NCBI GenBank assembly: GCA_014379625.1
Contig: JACMLJ010000057.1
Coordinates: forward strand, 1 to 39,899
Reading direction: 5' to 3'
Source: Ferruginibacter sp.
GTDB lineage: Bacteria > Bacteroidota > Bacteroidia > Chitinophagales > Chitinophagaceae
DNA length: 39,899 nucleotides
A program made the position numbers and the translations under genes. Positions 1-8,864 of the stretch are shown piece after piece. Under the pieces are notes generated by a model that saw only the letters and a list, made by a program, of their open reading frames with translations, had not been told where the DNA came from and did no database searches. Within the stretch, counting starts at the first letter, position 1, and each line of letters opens with the position of its first letter.

Positions 1-1069
1 TAAATATTTCCCGGTAATAATTATCCCGCAAGTTAGTGGATGATCGCGGAATGAAGGAATGATTATCGCGTGGTAAGCCAAATTCTTCTACTACCAGCGG
101 TTTATTTAAACGGTTGGCAATTTCAAGGTGACTGGTAATATATCTTTTTGTTTTGGCAACAATACTGTCAAAACCCTTTGCAATGGAAGTATCGCTGAAC
201 CAGCCCCAGTTTTTTGGCCAGATATGTATGGTGAGGTAATCAATATTTTTGAATGCATGGATGCGCCCAAAAGTTTCCATATTTTCACTGCCCATCTCTC
301 CTTCGCTACCGGTGGTTACCAGGTGGTTTTTATCAATGGATTTTATGAGGGCAGACACATTGTCAATCCATTTTGTAAACTGCGGAATGGCTTCGGGCCG
401 CATGGGTCTGGGCTCGTTGGCAAGCTCCCACGCCATGATTGCTGCATCATCTTTGTAGGCTTTGTGTGTGATGGTATTTATCCTGTTCACAATCAATTTT
501 AATTGCTCAGTATAGGCGGTTTTACAGGGTTCACAGGTGTAAAACTGCTTTACAAAATCCCGGTTTTCATCCCAGCTCATTTTTCTTCTTAATATGCTGT
601 CGGGCAGCAAGCCATTCCAGTTGAGGTATTGCAAAAATCCACCGCTCCATTCCCAGTTATTGCTTAAAAATATTACTGCCTTCATGTTGCGCCTGCCCAT
701 TTCAACCAGCAGGAAATCAAGCCCTTTCAACAGGTCGGTGTCAAATTCACCCTGTTTTGGTTGCAGTGAAGGAAATGCCCTTGTTACGCCGTTTATTTTA
801 CCGGTTCCTTCCACACCAGCCATTACCCTTAAATTATTTATGCCCCTTTCATGCAGAAAATCAAGTTCTTTGATTAATCGTTCTTTACCTTTTGCAGGAT
901 CGGTCGCCAGGGCAAGTAATCCACCATACCAATAATTGGCACCGATATAATAATAAGGCCGGTTGTTTAAAATAAACTGCTGATGGTTAACTTTTACAAA
1001 AGACGGCTGGGCCTGCAGTGCATCCAAAAAAAGAAAAGCCGTTATAAGAAGTAAATACGTTTTTTTCAT
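1..1069 (-). CDS. GH5 endo-beta-1,4-mannanase (GH5_7-like), 3' end missing at window edge
   Basis: Reading down from an ATG at 1069, 356 codons are open to the window edge, so the C-terminus is missing. Residues 1-20 are a signal peptide ending LQA before QPSF, with no lipobox Cys, which predicts export to the periplasm or outside. The body is a GH5 (beta/alpha)8 barrel. The acid/base motif WELANEPRP places the acid at Glu219, and VVEEFGLPRD places the nucleophile at Glu329. The WYGG start, the RVMAG segment and the SNNWEWSGG segment resemble the mannanase subfamily GH5_7. It is the last visible gene of the minus-strand mannan operon, 105 bp after the epimerase, and would cut mannan backbone alongside the GH26 enzyme. 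Family assignment is firm; the subfamily is my reading of motifs. Confidence 0.9.
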   Translation of the reverse strand, partial: MKKTYLLLITAFLFLDALQAQPSFVKVNHQQFILNNRPYYYIGANYWYGGLLALATDPAKGKERLIKELDFLHERGINNLRVMAGVEGTGKINGVTRAFPSLQPKQGEFDTDLLKGLDFLLVEMGRRNMKAVIFLSNNWEWSGGFLQYLNWNGLLPDSILRRKMSWDENRDFVKQFYTCEPCKTAYTEQLKLIVNRINTITHKAYKDDAAIMAWELANEPRPMRPEAIPQFTKWIDNVSALIKSIDKNHLVTTGSEGEMGSENMETFGRIHAFKNIDYLTIHIWPKNWGWFSDTSIAKGFDSIVAKTKRYITSHLEIANRLNKPLVVEEFGLPRDNHSFIPRSSTNLRDNYYREIF

Positions 1070-1174
1070 GTTGGTCATACTTTGTACTTGTTGATTTTGA
1101 CGCAGCCCGCTGCTAAAAAATTATATCCCACGCTACCAGTTACCACTTATAATTTCCATTCGGTGGTGTACCGT

Positions 1175-2413
1175 TTACAAGTCTAAAACCTGTTGCAGCC
1201 GCTTAATAATTTCAATACAGGCCCTGCTGTTATGATAGGGACATTTCCATATACCTACCTTGTCCTGGCTCTTCATTATGGTACCGTCACCATTTCGGCC
1301 CCATAACCATTCGCCGTAAATTTCATCTTTAATACATGTCTTTACATACTGCCAGCTTTGCAATGATTTTTGCAGGTATACTTCATGGTTAGTTAATTGC
1401 CAAAGGTTAAAAAATCCCACCATTGCTTCCGCCTGTACCCAGGAGTGTTTTTCCTTTATGATATGTTTGGTGTTGGGTTCATATTCGTACCAAAGTCCGC
1501 CATCCGTATCTACTCCTTCGGTAGCGGCTAAAGAAATTTGAACCGATAGCTTTTTGATTACTTCTATCAATGGCGTCTCTTTAGTCGCTTCCGCAGCTTC
1601 CAGTAATAACCAGGCTGCTTCTATATCATGCCCATAGGAAACAGTAGCGGATCTCCTGTTCCAGGCTTCATCGAAAAACAGCACCAGGTGGCCGGTATCA
1701 GCATCAACGATATGATCAATGAAATTTTGTATAAGATTTTTAATTTGCTGTTTTAATTGCTCATCGGGCCAGATGCGGTACAGGGTAGTATAGGCTTCCA
1801 GTATATGCAGGTGGGTATTCATTGTTTTTTTTTCATTGGCATCCTTTGCACTAAGGCGCAGGTCTTCCAAAGGCTTCCAGTCACGGGTAAACGCTTCGAG
1901 GTAACCGGTATGCGCGCTATCAAAACTATGGGCTTCAATTTGCCGGTATAATTCAATAGCTGTATTTTTCGCCGCTTCGTTATTGCTTATTTCAAAATAA
2001 GCACTGCATCCGTATAGGGCAAAGGCAAGGGCATATATTTGTTTTTTGGTGTCTAAAGGCCTCCCATCAGCGCTTAGTGTCCAATATACCCCCCCGTATG
2101 CTTTATCAATAAAACTGGTGTTCAGATAATTGAAAGCAATTCTTGCCAGGTGAAGGTGTTTGGGGTTACCGGTTATTTTAAAGGCGGATGAAAACGCCCA
2201 CAATATCCTGCTGTTGAGCACTGCACCTTTTGGCGCATCGGGATGTGGTATATTATTTTCATCAATCCTGCCAATAAAACCGCCGTTAACAGCGTCATGC
2301 GTATTAAGCATCCAGTAATTCAGTATAGCGTTTAATTCTGACTTAACTTCGTTATAATATACCGTTAGTAATGCTGTATTACCCGGGATCGCCGGTTGTT
2401 TAAGATCAATCAT
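1175..2413 (-). CDS. AGE-family cellobiose/mannobiose 2-epimerase
   Basis: Protein of the N-acylglucosamine 2-epimerase superfamily with no signal peptide, hence cytoplasmic. The ATG at 2413 gives 412 residues; an in-frame GTG at 2428 would add five, but the family N-terminus (NEVKSELNAILNYWM) fits the ATG. Counted from the GTG, motifs seen are HLHILEA at 206-212, GHDIEAAWLL with His267, KHSWVQAEA near 328-335 and PYHNSRA with His399; two such His residues act as general acid/base in cellobiose 2-epimerases. In this setting it would convert beta-1,4-mannobiose to mannosyl-glucose, the substrate of the GH130 enzyme encoded just upstream. A 162-bp GC-rich gap separates the two genes. The mannobiose role is inferred from neighbours; the fold is clear. 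Confidence 0.9.
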   Translation of the reverse strand: MIDLKQPAIPGNTALLTVYYNEVKSELNAILNYWMLNTHDAVNGGFIGRIDENNIPHPDAPKGAVLNSRILWAFSSAFKITGNPKHLHLARIAFNYLNTSFIDKAYGGVYWTLSADGRPLDTKKQIYALAFALYGCSAYFEISNNEAAKNTAIELYRQIEAHSFDSAHTGYLEAFTRDWKPLEDLRLSAKDANEKKTMNTHLHILEAYTTLYRIWPDEQLKQQIKNLIQNFIDHIVDADTGHLVLFFDEAWNRRSATVSYGHDIEAAWLLLEAAEATKETPLIEVIKKLSVQISLAATEGVDTDGGLWYEYEPNTKHIIKEKHSWVQAEAMVGFFNLWQLTNHEVYLQKSLQSWQYVKTCIKDEIYGEWLWGRNGDGTIMKSQDKVGIWKCPYHNSRACIEIIKRLQQVLDL

Positions 2414-2575
2414 AATTTTTTGATACACTATAAAACTGGGTTTTAAAATTTTTTACATGGCAAAAGGGGTTGGGTCCACCGGCCAGGCTGGTACGCCGCT
2501 GCCCCGGTTCCCGGTAGCCGTGAAACCAACAATTGTATTTCAGAAAACTTTACAGAACAAAAAACTGCCTGGTAT

Positions 2576-3799
2576 TTACTTATATGTTTTTGCCTCCTGT
2601 ACCGGTATATGTTCTTTCCTTGATTCCAGGTAATTATAATTATGCTGAACCAAATTGATAATTGTTTGCACCGATGCGGCGGAACGTAATCCATCTTCAG
2701 GTGTATTGATAACATAATCTGTTAACTGTTCAACGGTACTGGTGGCCACATGAATCCGGGTATCAGAAGAAGCGTAATAAATAAAAACGGTTCCATCCGC
2801 ATCTGCTATCCAACCATTGCTAAATACCACATTTGAAACATCCCCAGTGCGTTCTTCTCCTTCAGGCGCTAAAAAGTATCCACCAGGCTTATACGTAACC
2901 AGGGTAATATCATTCAGGTCGGTCATAAACATATACAATACATACCGCAGGCCGGCAGCCGTATTTCTAACACCGTGCGCCAGGTGGAGCCAGCCATGAC
3001 TTGTCTTGATAGGGGCAGGTCCCAGGCCGTTTTTCATTTCGGCAACGGTATGGTATACCCGGTGATCAAATACGGTTTCCTTTTCAATTACGGCACTGGT
3101 AATGTCTTTGGCCAGGCCAAAGCCAATACCCCCACCCTTACCCGCTTCAATAAAACTATCCTGGGGCCTTGTGTAAAAAGCATATTGCCCCTGTACAAAT
3201 TCGGGATGCAACACCACATTTCTTTGCTGGGCGGAGGGTGTTTTTAAATCTGGCAGGCGCTCCCAATCCACCAGGTTTTTTGTTCTTGCGATTCCGCATT
3301 GTGCTATTGCTGCTGACTCATCCCCGGCTATTGCATGAAGATCCTTTCTTTCGGTACAGAAAAGCCCGTATATCCACCCGTCTTCGTGCGTTATCAGCCG
3401 CATATCATAAATATTGGTATCCGGCACATCCGTTTCGGGCATCAGCACGGGGTACTCCCAAAATTGAAAATTATCAATGCCATTATAACTATCGGCAACC
3501 GCAAAAAAACTTTTCCTGTCGGCGCCTTCCACCCGTACAACCAATGCATATTTCCCCTTCCATTTGATGGCCCCCGCATTCAATGTTGCATTGATGCCAA
3601 ACCTTTCCATTAAAAAAGGGTTAGTGACAGGGTCAAAATCATATAACCAGGTTAATGGCGCATGCCCTGCGGTGAGAACCGGATTTTTGTACCGGGCATA
3701 CACACCATTACTTTCCGGCAGCATTTCATTTTTTTTATTCACCAGCAGATGATGTTGGGATTTCAAAAACGCGAGTCTTTTTTTAAATTCTTCTTTCAT
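2576..3799 (-). CDS. GH130 4-O-beta-D-mannosyl-D-glucose phosphorylase
   Basis: A 407-residue cytoplasmic protein with no signal peptide. The GH130 five-bladed propeller signatures are clear: NAGAIKWKGKYAL (74-86), RVEGADRKSFFAVADS (89-104), NGIDNFQFWEYP (106-117) and NIYDMRLITHEDGWIYG (129-145), whose Asp132 matches the catalytic proton donor. The GADRKSFF and NGIDNF strings are those of subfamily 1, which contains the mannosyl-glucose phosphorylase of Bacteroides fragilis. The reaction is phosphorolysis of mannosyl-glucose to mannose-1-phosphate plus glucose. It starts 10 bp after the symporter gene, so the two are probably translationally linked, and it is followed by the epimerase that supplies its substrate. 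Subfamily and substrate rest on motif memory plus context, both pointing the same way. Confidence 0.93.
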   Translation of the reverse strand: MKEEFKKRLAFLKSQHHLLVNKKNEMLPESNGVYARYKNPVLTAGHAPLTWLYDFDPVTNPFLMERFGINATLNAGAIKWKGKYALVVRVEGADRKSFFAVADSYNGIDNFQFWEYPVLMPETDVPDTNIYDMRLITHEDGWIYGLFCTERKDLHAIAGDESAAIAQCGIARTKNLVDWERLPDLKTPSAQQRNVVLHPEFVQGQYAFYTRPQDSFIEAGKGGGIGFGLAKDITSAVIEKETVFDHRVYHTVAEMKNGLGPAPIKTSHGWLHLAHGVRNTAAGLRYVLYMFMTDLNDITLVTYKPGGYFLAPEGEERTGDVSNVVFSNGWIADADGTVFIYYASSDTRIHVATSTVEQLTDYVINTPEDGLRSAASVQTIINLVQHNYNYLESRKEHIPVQEAKTYK

Positions 3800-3809
3800 A
3801 AAATAAAAT

Positions 3810-5636
3810 TTAGTCTTCCAGTTTATTCCACCATGTCCTTTTCAGGATCAACACAACCAAAATGATTACCCCAATGGTTATCCATAAAGGTGTTTGCATT
3901 TTTAATATAAAGTACATGGGCAAAAGCGTAAAACACAATTGACCGATAATACCTATTACCACATTAAACATATCCAGCTTAAATCTTTTGTTGGCCACAA
4001 ATGCCGGATCATCCGCCACTACCTGTTCATGAACCGGTTGCCAAAAGCCCCATGGCCTTACTGTTTTGTAAAATGATTTCAATACTGCCGCTTCTGTGGG
4101 CGGAGCGGCAAAAGTACCGATAATACATCCTGCCATTGAAAGTACAAACAATAAAGGCCACCAATACAATGGTAAACCGGTGGTGATATAAGGCATAATC
4201 AATGCGGCCGCTATGCCTACGGCCATGCCCCAGAAAAACCCATTGGCATTAAACCTCCACCAATACCATTTTAAACAATTGGCCGCAACATATCCGCCAT
4301 ATAATCCACCCACGATCCATTGCAGAATTTCATTTACATCACTGGCCATAAAACCAAAGAATACCCCCACCGCCACTACCAGCACACCCACGATATAGTT
4401 CATGGTTATTATCTTTTTGGTACTTGCCACCGGGTTAATATATTTCAGGTATATATCGTTGGTGATATAGGCCTGCGCCGCATTTAATGTACCGCTAAAC
4501 GTACCCATAAATGCGCCGAGTAAACCGGTCAATACAATACCCAATATCCCGACCGGTAAAAAATTATTAACGGTGGCAGGAAGTATTTTTTCAAAATCCG
4601 TGACACCATCAGGGCCTTTCAGGTACAACTGGTTATAATATAATAATGCCAGCACGGTAAGCCCCGTTATCATTGAATAACGGATGGGCAGCAACATGAT
4701 ACTTACAAAGCCGGTCATTTTACTGGCATCCTTGGGACTGCGGGTGCTTAAAACTTTTTGCATATCATAATTGGGTGCGGGCCCGGCCAATGATGCAAAT
4801 ACGCCTTTCAGCAACATCATCATAAAAAACAATCCAAATAAACTAAACCCGTCACTTGCTATTTTCTTATTGGCATCCGCGGCGATCCTGCTCCAGTCGA
4901 GGTTCAGTTGCCAGCTAAAAAACGGATCGCTCCATCCTTCCGGAACATTCAGCGTGTGCCCCTTAAGGTTTTGCATGGCAATTACCGCAATGGCGATACA
5001 AGCTATTGTCATTATCGCATATTTGATCACGTCTCCCAGTACAATGCTGTGCATCCCTCCCAAAATGGAGTAAAACATGGCGAACAGCGTAAACACGATG
5101 CCATAAAAATGGGGCACATATTTATCGGTCACGTGAAATGGTACATAGTCTTTTACCGAATCCCAGGGAATAAATACCTCCATGAATTTCCCCAGTCCCA
5201 CAAATCCATATGCCAAAAATCCCAGGCAACTAATGAGTGCGAAAGCGATCACAATAATATGCGAACCTTTTACCCCTCTGCCGCTCAGTCCAAATCGCGT
5301 ACGTAACCATTCGGCACCCGTATTCGCATTGCTCCGGCGCAACCATTTGCTAAGGAACATCATCATAAATACCTGGTTAAACACCGGCCAGAGCCAGGGA
5401 ATCCAGATGCTTTTTAATCCATATACAAAACACAGGGCCACCATCCACATGGTGCCGCTGATGTCGAACATATCGGATGCATCACTAAGGCCAAGCATAT
5501 ACCAGGGCAGGCTTTTTCCACCCATCAGGTAGCTTTCTTTGTTTTGCCTCGCTTTTTTTCTCATCCAAAATCCGATAAGGATCATGGTGACAAGATAACT
5601 TACTAAAATCAGGATATCGATCAGTTGTAATTTCAT
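3810..5636 (-). CDS. SSS-family sodium:sugar symporter
   Basis: A 608-residue inner-membrane protein with about 13-14 hydrophobic segments and no cleaved signal. The first helix (LIDILILVSYLVTMILIGFW) is followed by RKKARQNKESYLMGGKSLPWYMLGLS, the typical start of the sodium:solute symporter family. GTFSGTLNAAQAYITNDIYLKYINP in the middle is the conserved helix found in SSS carbohydrate carriers. It is the second gene of the mannan operon, 99 bp after GH26, and is followed 10 bp later by GH130. Since the phosphorylase and epimerase are cytoplasmic and no other carrier lies in the locus, it most likely imports mannobiose or short manno-oligosaccharides from the periplasm. The substrate is inferred from context only. 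Confidence 0.9.
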   Translation of the reverse strand: MKLQLIDILILVSYLVTMILIGFWMRKKARQNKESYLMGGKSLPWYMLGLSDASDMFDISGTMWMVALCFVYGLKSIWIPWLWPVFNQVFMMMFLSKWLRRSNANTGAEWLRTRFGLSGRGVKGSHIIVIAFALISCLGFLAYGFVGLGKFMEVFIPWDSVKDYVPFHVTDKYVPHFYGIVFTLFAMFYSILGGMHSIVLGDVIKYAIMTIACIAIAVIAMQNLKGHTLNVPEGWSDPFFSWQLNLDWSRIAADANKKIASDGFSLFGLFFMMMLLKGVFASLAGPAPNYDMQKVLSTRSPKDASKMTGFVSIMLLPIRYSMITGLTVLALLYYNQLYLKGPDGVTDFEKILPATVNNFLPVGILGIVLTGLLGAFMGTFSGTLNAAQAYITNDIYLKYINPVASTKKIITMNYIVGVLVVAVGVFFGFMASDVNEILQWIVGGLYGGYVAANCLKWYWWRFNANGFFWGMAVGIAAALIMPYITTGLPLYWWPLLFVLSMAGCIIGTFAAPPTEAAVLKSFYKTVRPWGFWQPVHEQVVADDPAFVANKRFKLDMFNVVIGIIGQLCFTLLPMYFILKMQTPLWITIGVIILVVLILKRTWWNKLED

Positions 5637-5735
5637 AAAGCTTCAGCAGGTATTTTTTGATGGATGTTGGCTACTCATTTAACAGGTAAATAAACAGGAT
5701 TTAATTGATTTTAAAGCGGGATTTTTTTCGACCGG

Positions 5736-6863
5736 TCAGGGATTGTCATATAAATTTTGTTGCCGGGTTTTATTTTCAAAAAATACTTTTTCAAGTTTAT
5801 AAAAAGACCTGAAATCCCGTTCAGAAACCTGCCCCTTGTAGGGCGCATAATAATGCATTTTACCATCCAGCATCCCGTGGTTTCTCCACAACAGCACGTA
5901 GGAAACGCGGTGATCCGCTATCGCTTTCCAAAGCACCTTTGTCCACCATTCAGGATACGGGATGGCCACATAACCGGTTTCGCCCAAAGCGGGTATCTTA
6001 TGCAGTTCAGTTGCAAGGCTGTCGAGTATATTCAGTTTAAAAGATAATTCTTTTACAAAGCGGTTATCTTTTGCCGGGTCGCCGGATTGGTAATCGTCAA
6101 AACTAATTACATCAACATAATGTTCGCCGGGGTATCTTTCAAGGAATTGCTCCGCGGAGTTAAAATTGCCACCGGTATTGTAAACATAAAGAAAGTTGTG
6201 TACTTTTTTTATATCGCGCAGGTAATCGAAGGTATATATCCATAGCTGTTTAAATTCTTCCGGGCTGCAGGTGTTCTTTGTCCACCAGAACCAATTACCG
6301 GAAAGTTCATGAAAAGGGCGGAAAAGTATGGGTATCAGTTCACCTTTAACGCCTTTAAGCGATAAGGAGAAATCCGCTACCCTATCTAACCATGCCGTAT
6401 AAATTGCATTAGCGGCGCCACCGGGCAATACTGCTGTAACTGCGCCATGTGTAGTGTCCCAGGCGTTTTTTCCTGTCAGCGGATGGTCAAGGTGCCAGCT
6501 GATGGTAATTACCCCACCCCTGCCATAACCCTGCTGGATAAATTCCCGCATTTTATCAAAAGGTACCCCGTCTATATTAACCTTGCTGCCTTTTTCAAGA
6601 CCGGCCAAATCCCATCCGTAAACTGCAGGGTATTCGCCTGTAACATCTTTTATATCGCTTCTGCCGGGTTCGTATTTCCACTCCACACCGTATGCGAGGT
6701 CATCCTGGTGCCCAAACATAATACCCTTTGATAAAAGTTTTTTTAAATTTCGTAACAGGTTCTGCGTTTCAATGGTAGCGGTTTTATCGGCAGTTTGTGC
6801 GTTTGCCGCACCAAATAGCATTATACAGGCAAGGGAGAACAGGCAGTGGCTGATTTTTTTCAA
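5736..6863 (-). CDS. GH26 endo-beta-1,4-mannanase, TTG start
   Basis: A 375-residue exported enzyme. The signal peptide is MKKISHCLFSLACIMLFGAANA, with cleavage expected after residue 22 and no lipobox. GH26 motifs are complete: GHQDDLAYG (51-59), ISWHLDHP (121-128), RPFHELSGNWFWW with acid/base Glu186, and ALGETGY with nucleophile Glu295. It lacks an extra carbohydrate-binding module and is the size of a single-domain mannanase. The start is TTG at 6863: no in-frame ATG lies between the upstream stop (6888-6890) and the hydrophobic core, and the next Met (residue 15) would destroy the signal peptide. It is the first gene of the minus-strand operon, divergent from the AraC gene, with a promoter candidate at 6904-6942. 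Confidence 0.93.
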   Translation of the reverse strand: MKKISHCLFSLACIMLFGAANAQTADKTATIETQNLLRNLKKLLSKGIMFGHQDDLAYGVEWKYEPGRSDIKDVTGEYPAVYGWDLAGLEKGSKVNIDGVPFDKMREFIQQGYGRGGVITISWHLDHPLTGKNAWDTTHGAVTAVLPGGAANAIYTAWLDRVADFSLSLKGVKGELIPILFRPFHELSGNWFWWTKNTCSPEEFKQLWIYTFDYLRDIKKVHNFLYVYNTGGNFNSAEQFLERYPGEHYVDVISFDDYQSGDPAKDNRFVKELSFKLNILDSLATELHKIPALGETGYVAIPYPEWWTKVLWKAIADHRVSYVLLWRNHGMLDGKMHYYAPYKGQVSERDFRSFYKLEKVFFENKTRQQNLYDNP

Positions 6864-6903
6864 CTGGCAATTTTTAAATAAGGGAAGTTATTGGTGACCT
6901 AAG

Positions 6904-6942
6904 CAAAAATAATGCATTACCTTATCTATATACTAATACTAT
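6904..6942 (-). promoter_or_regulatory. Promoter and operator candidate for the GH26 operon
   Basis: On the minus strand 6911-6904 reads TATTTTTG, a perfect TAnnTTTG Bacteroidota -7 element, about 40 nt before the TTG start codon. The matching -33 position (6933-6931) reads GTA, not the consensus TTG, so an activator is plausible. Just upstream, 6942-6934 reads ATAGTATTA, the same box found at the equivalent place before susC. There are 23 nt between the ATAGTATT core and the -7 element. Confidence 0.45.
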
Positions 6943-7123
6943 ATTATCCTATAATGATCGGTTCAAAAGGCCTACCTGTAAAAAAATACCCCAAAAATGA
7001 ATGTCTCTAAAGAAATGGCTGGAAATTATTCAAAAAAAGAATAAATAATTGTTGGTACTATTTTAATGATATTATTGTTATATTCACAATATTTTTTGGT
7101 ATTCTACTAAGCTGCTATATAAA

Positions 7124-8002
7124 ATGAATAAAAATATTGTCAGGGAAATCACCCCTTTAACCCAAAATGATTGCTTTACTATTTTTTCGAGGGTTAAAAA
7201 AGAATTTAATTTCCCGTTGCATTATCACGAAGAGTTTGAGTTGAACCTCATCATTAATGCGAAAGGGGCCAAACGTATCGTTGGTGACCATATCGGCGAG
7301 ATTGATGACCTGGAACTGGTATTGATTGGCCCTAATTTATCTCATGCCTGGTTCACCCATCAATGTAAAACAGGCGATATAAAAGAAGTGACCATACAAT
7401 GGCACAGGGATTTACTGGATGAAAAATTGTTGCGGAGAAATCAACTGAGTTTTATCCGCGAAATGTTTGATCTATCTTTAAAAGGCATTTGTTTTTCAAA
7501 AGAAACCATACAAAATATCTATCCGCGCATAGTATCACTCGAAAAGGAAAGTGGTTTCGATTCGGTGATGGCGCTTATTAATATTTTACATGACCTCTCT
7601 ACCTCCCGTAATTTGCGTACGTTATCGGAGATCGGTTTTAACAGTGATTTCCAGCTTAATTTTAATAGCAGGCGTATTGAAAAGGCGTTTGAATACATGA
7701 ATAAAAATTACGACCGGCCCATTACACTGGCCGATATCTCCAAACTTGTAAATATGACAGAAGTGTCGTTTAGCCGTTTCATAAAAAAGCGCACCGGCAT
7801 TACTTTTATTGATAGCCTGAACGAGATAAGGCTTGGCCATGCATCGCGTATATTGATTGATACCACCAATTCTGTGGCCGAAGTGTCTTATAGTTGCGGG
7901 TTCAATAATATATCCAATTTTAACCGGTTATTTAAAAAGAAAAAAAACTGTACGCCAAAAGAATTCAGGGAAAATTTTTCCGGTACGCGCAGATTTATAT
8001 AG
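7124..8002 (+). CDS. AraC-family transcriptional regulator of the mannan locus
   Basis: A 292-residue regulator. The N-terminal part (about 1-160) has a cupin-like sensor pattern, with HYHEEFELNLI at 33-43 and GDHIGEIDDLELVLIGP at 54-70. The C-terminal AraC/XylS DNA-binding domain has two helix-turn-helix units, about 200-222 (ITLADISKLVNMTEVSFSRFIKK) and 249-271, including VAEVSYSCGFNNISNFNRLFKK and then TPKEFRE. It lies between the two divergent arms of the mannan locus, 260 bp from the GH26 gene and 862 bp from susC, so local control of both arms is the natural inference. It is a one-component cupin type, not a hybrid two-component sensor. The inducer is unknown; mannobiose or mannosyl-glucose would be obvious candidates. 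Confidence 0.92.
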   Translation: MNKNIVREITPLTQNDCFTIFSRVKKEFNFPLHYHEEFELNLIINAKGAKRIVGDHIGEIDDLELVLIGPNLSHAWFTHQCKTGDIKEVTIQWHRDLLDEKLLRRNQLSFIREMFDLSLKGICFSKETIQNIYPRIVSLEKESGFDSVMALINILHDLSTSRNLRTLSEIGFNSDFQLNFNSRRIEKAFEYMNKNYDRPITLADISKLVNMTEVSFSRFIKKRTGITFIDSLNEIRLGHASRILIDTTNSVAEVSYSCGFNNISNFNRLFKKKKNCTPKEFRENFSGTRRFI

Positions 8003-8038
8003 GTACCCCTTGTTTATGAATGGCTGATATACCCTTCT

Positions 8039-8221
8039 TCAAAACCGTATTAACTTAAACACTGAATTTTTTTGACAGGGAGGGAGAGCGGTCAGTAAGC
8101 CAGGGTGAATATCCATATAGTTCGCAATTGTGCTGTTACCGGATGCAGGTGCTGCATACAATAAAGTATTTGATCTGTGCGGATCAAAAACACATTCCTG
8201 TATCCTGTTGTATTCCGCCAT
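8039..8221 (-). pseudogene. Possible decayed BNR/sortilin-type beta-propeller fragment
   Basis: The minus strand encodes 60 residues whose middle reads RIQECVFDPHRSNTLLYAA followed by PASG. This resembles the repeat unit of BNR or VPS10-like propellers in Bacteroidota secreted proteins, whose usual form is G-R-(I/V)-x-x-(V/I)-x-F-(D/H)-P-x-x-(S/P)-N-x-(I/L)-Y-x-(G/A)-(A/S)-x-x-G-G. It is far too short to be a gene and the usual Trp-Lys after the glycines is lost. It could also be chance. Confidence 0.25.
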
Positions 8222-8519
8222 TCAGCATACAAATTAATGCGGCCTGCTAAGGGCAATGCCAGGGAAAATTTTTTATTTCAGGGACAGGGTGCCGCGATCA
8301 TTGATAACCTTTCCAAGCGCAGCATTTACATTCCGGGGAATGATTGAAATGATAGGCGGGTGGGGATTTTTGACACCCAAAAGGTAAAAATAGTATCAAA
8401 TAGTTAAACAATAATCTTATTAATAAAAATAAAAATTAATTAGTCATAATTACTACTTCTGGCAGCTACTTTAGGTGACTACCTATTTAACTAACAAAAA
8501 ATAACTGTTATCAGATAAA

Positions 8520-8557
8520 ATAGTATTATGTCCATATTGGACTTCAATTTAACTTTG
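8520..8557 (+). promoter_or_regulatory. Promoter and operator candidate for susC
   Basis: 8550-8557 reads TAACTTTG, a perfect TAnnTTTG -7 element. Exactly 19 nt upstream, 8528-8530 is ATG, one mismatch from the -33 TTG. ATAGTATTA at 8520-8528 abuts and overlaps the -33 position by one base, matching the box before the GH26 operon, with 22 nt between the ATAGTATT core and the -7. The start site would be near 8563, giving a leader of about 300 nt. Confidence 0.45.
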
Positions 8558-8864
8558 ATAAACAAAATTAATGATGCTTTCGAAAACAACTGCCAGTGTT
8601 AGTGGGATTTCCAAATTAGATTGCCATTCAAAAATAATTTCAGCTTTTGCAAACTTTACATTATAAGTATTTTCATTTTTTATTTCCGGTTTACCATTTT
8701 TTTATATGGGTACTGCAAGTTGGTTGTTGATTGTGTGCGCTGAATAAATAAGATCTGATTTTTGAGCCTGCAAAAAATCCTGAATTTTTAATTGAAGTAA
8801 TTTATCAGCATAATAAGGTATTACTAAATATTTCTAATTTTTAAACCAATAATGACGATTGCAT

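Larger units (their letters stand above)
8003..8864. other. Intergenic region between araC-type gene and susC
   Basis: An 862-bp stretch with no intact gene. The first part holds a possible decayed beta-propeller fragment on the minus strand (8039-8221). A small GGGTG/CACCC hairpin lies at 8358-8378, and a first AAAATAGTATC box at about 8387-8397. The susC promoter candidate is at 8520-8557. From there to susC is an AT-rich leader of about 300 nt in which I see no strong fold. Confidence 0.6.

Noticed and set aside
2443..2715. 90-codon open frame in the gap between GH130 and epimerase genes
   Set aside because: It overlaps the GH130 C-terminus in another frame and has neither a family match nor a sensible start; the gap is better described as GC-rich non-coding sequence.
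7075..7097. TTG and TATTTTTT before the araC-type gene as a promoter
   Set aside because: The spacing is 12 nt instead of about 19 and the -7 does not fit TAnnTTTG; too weak to annotate.
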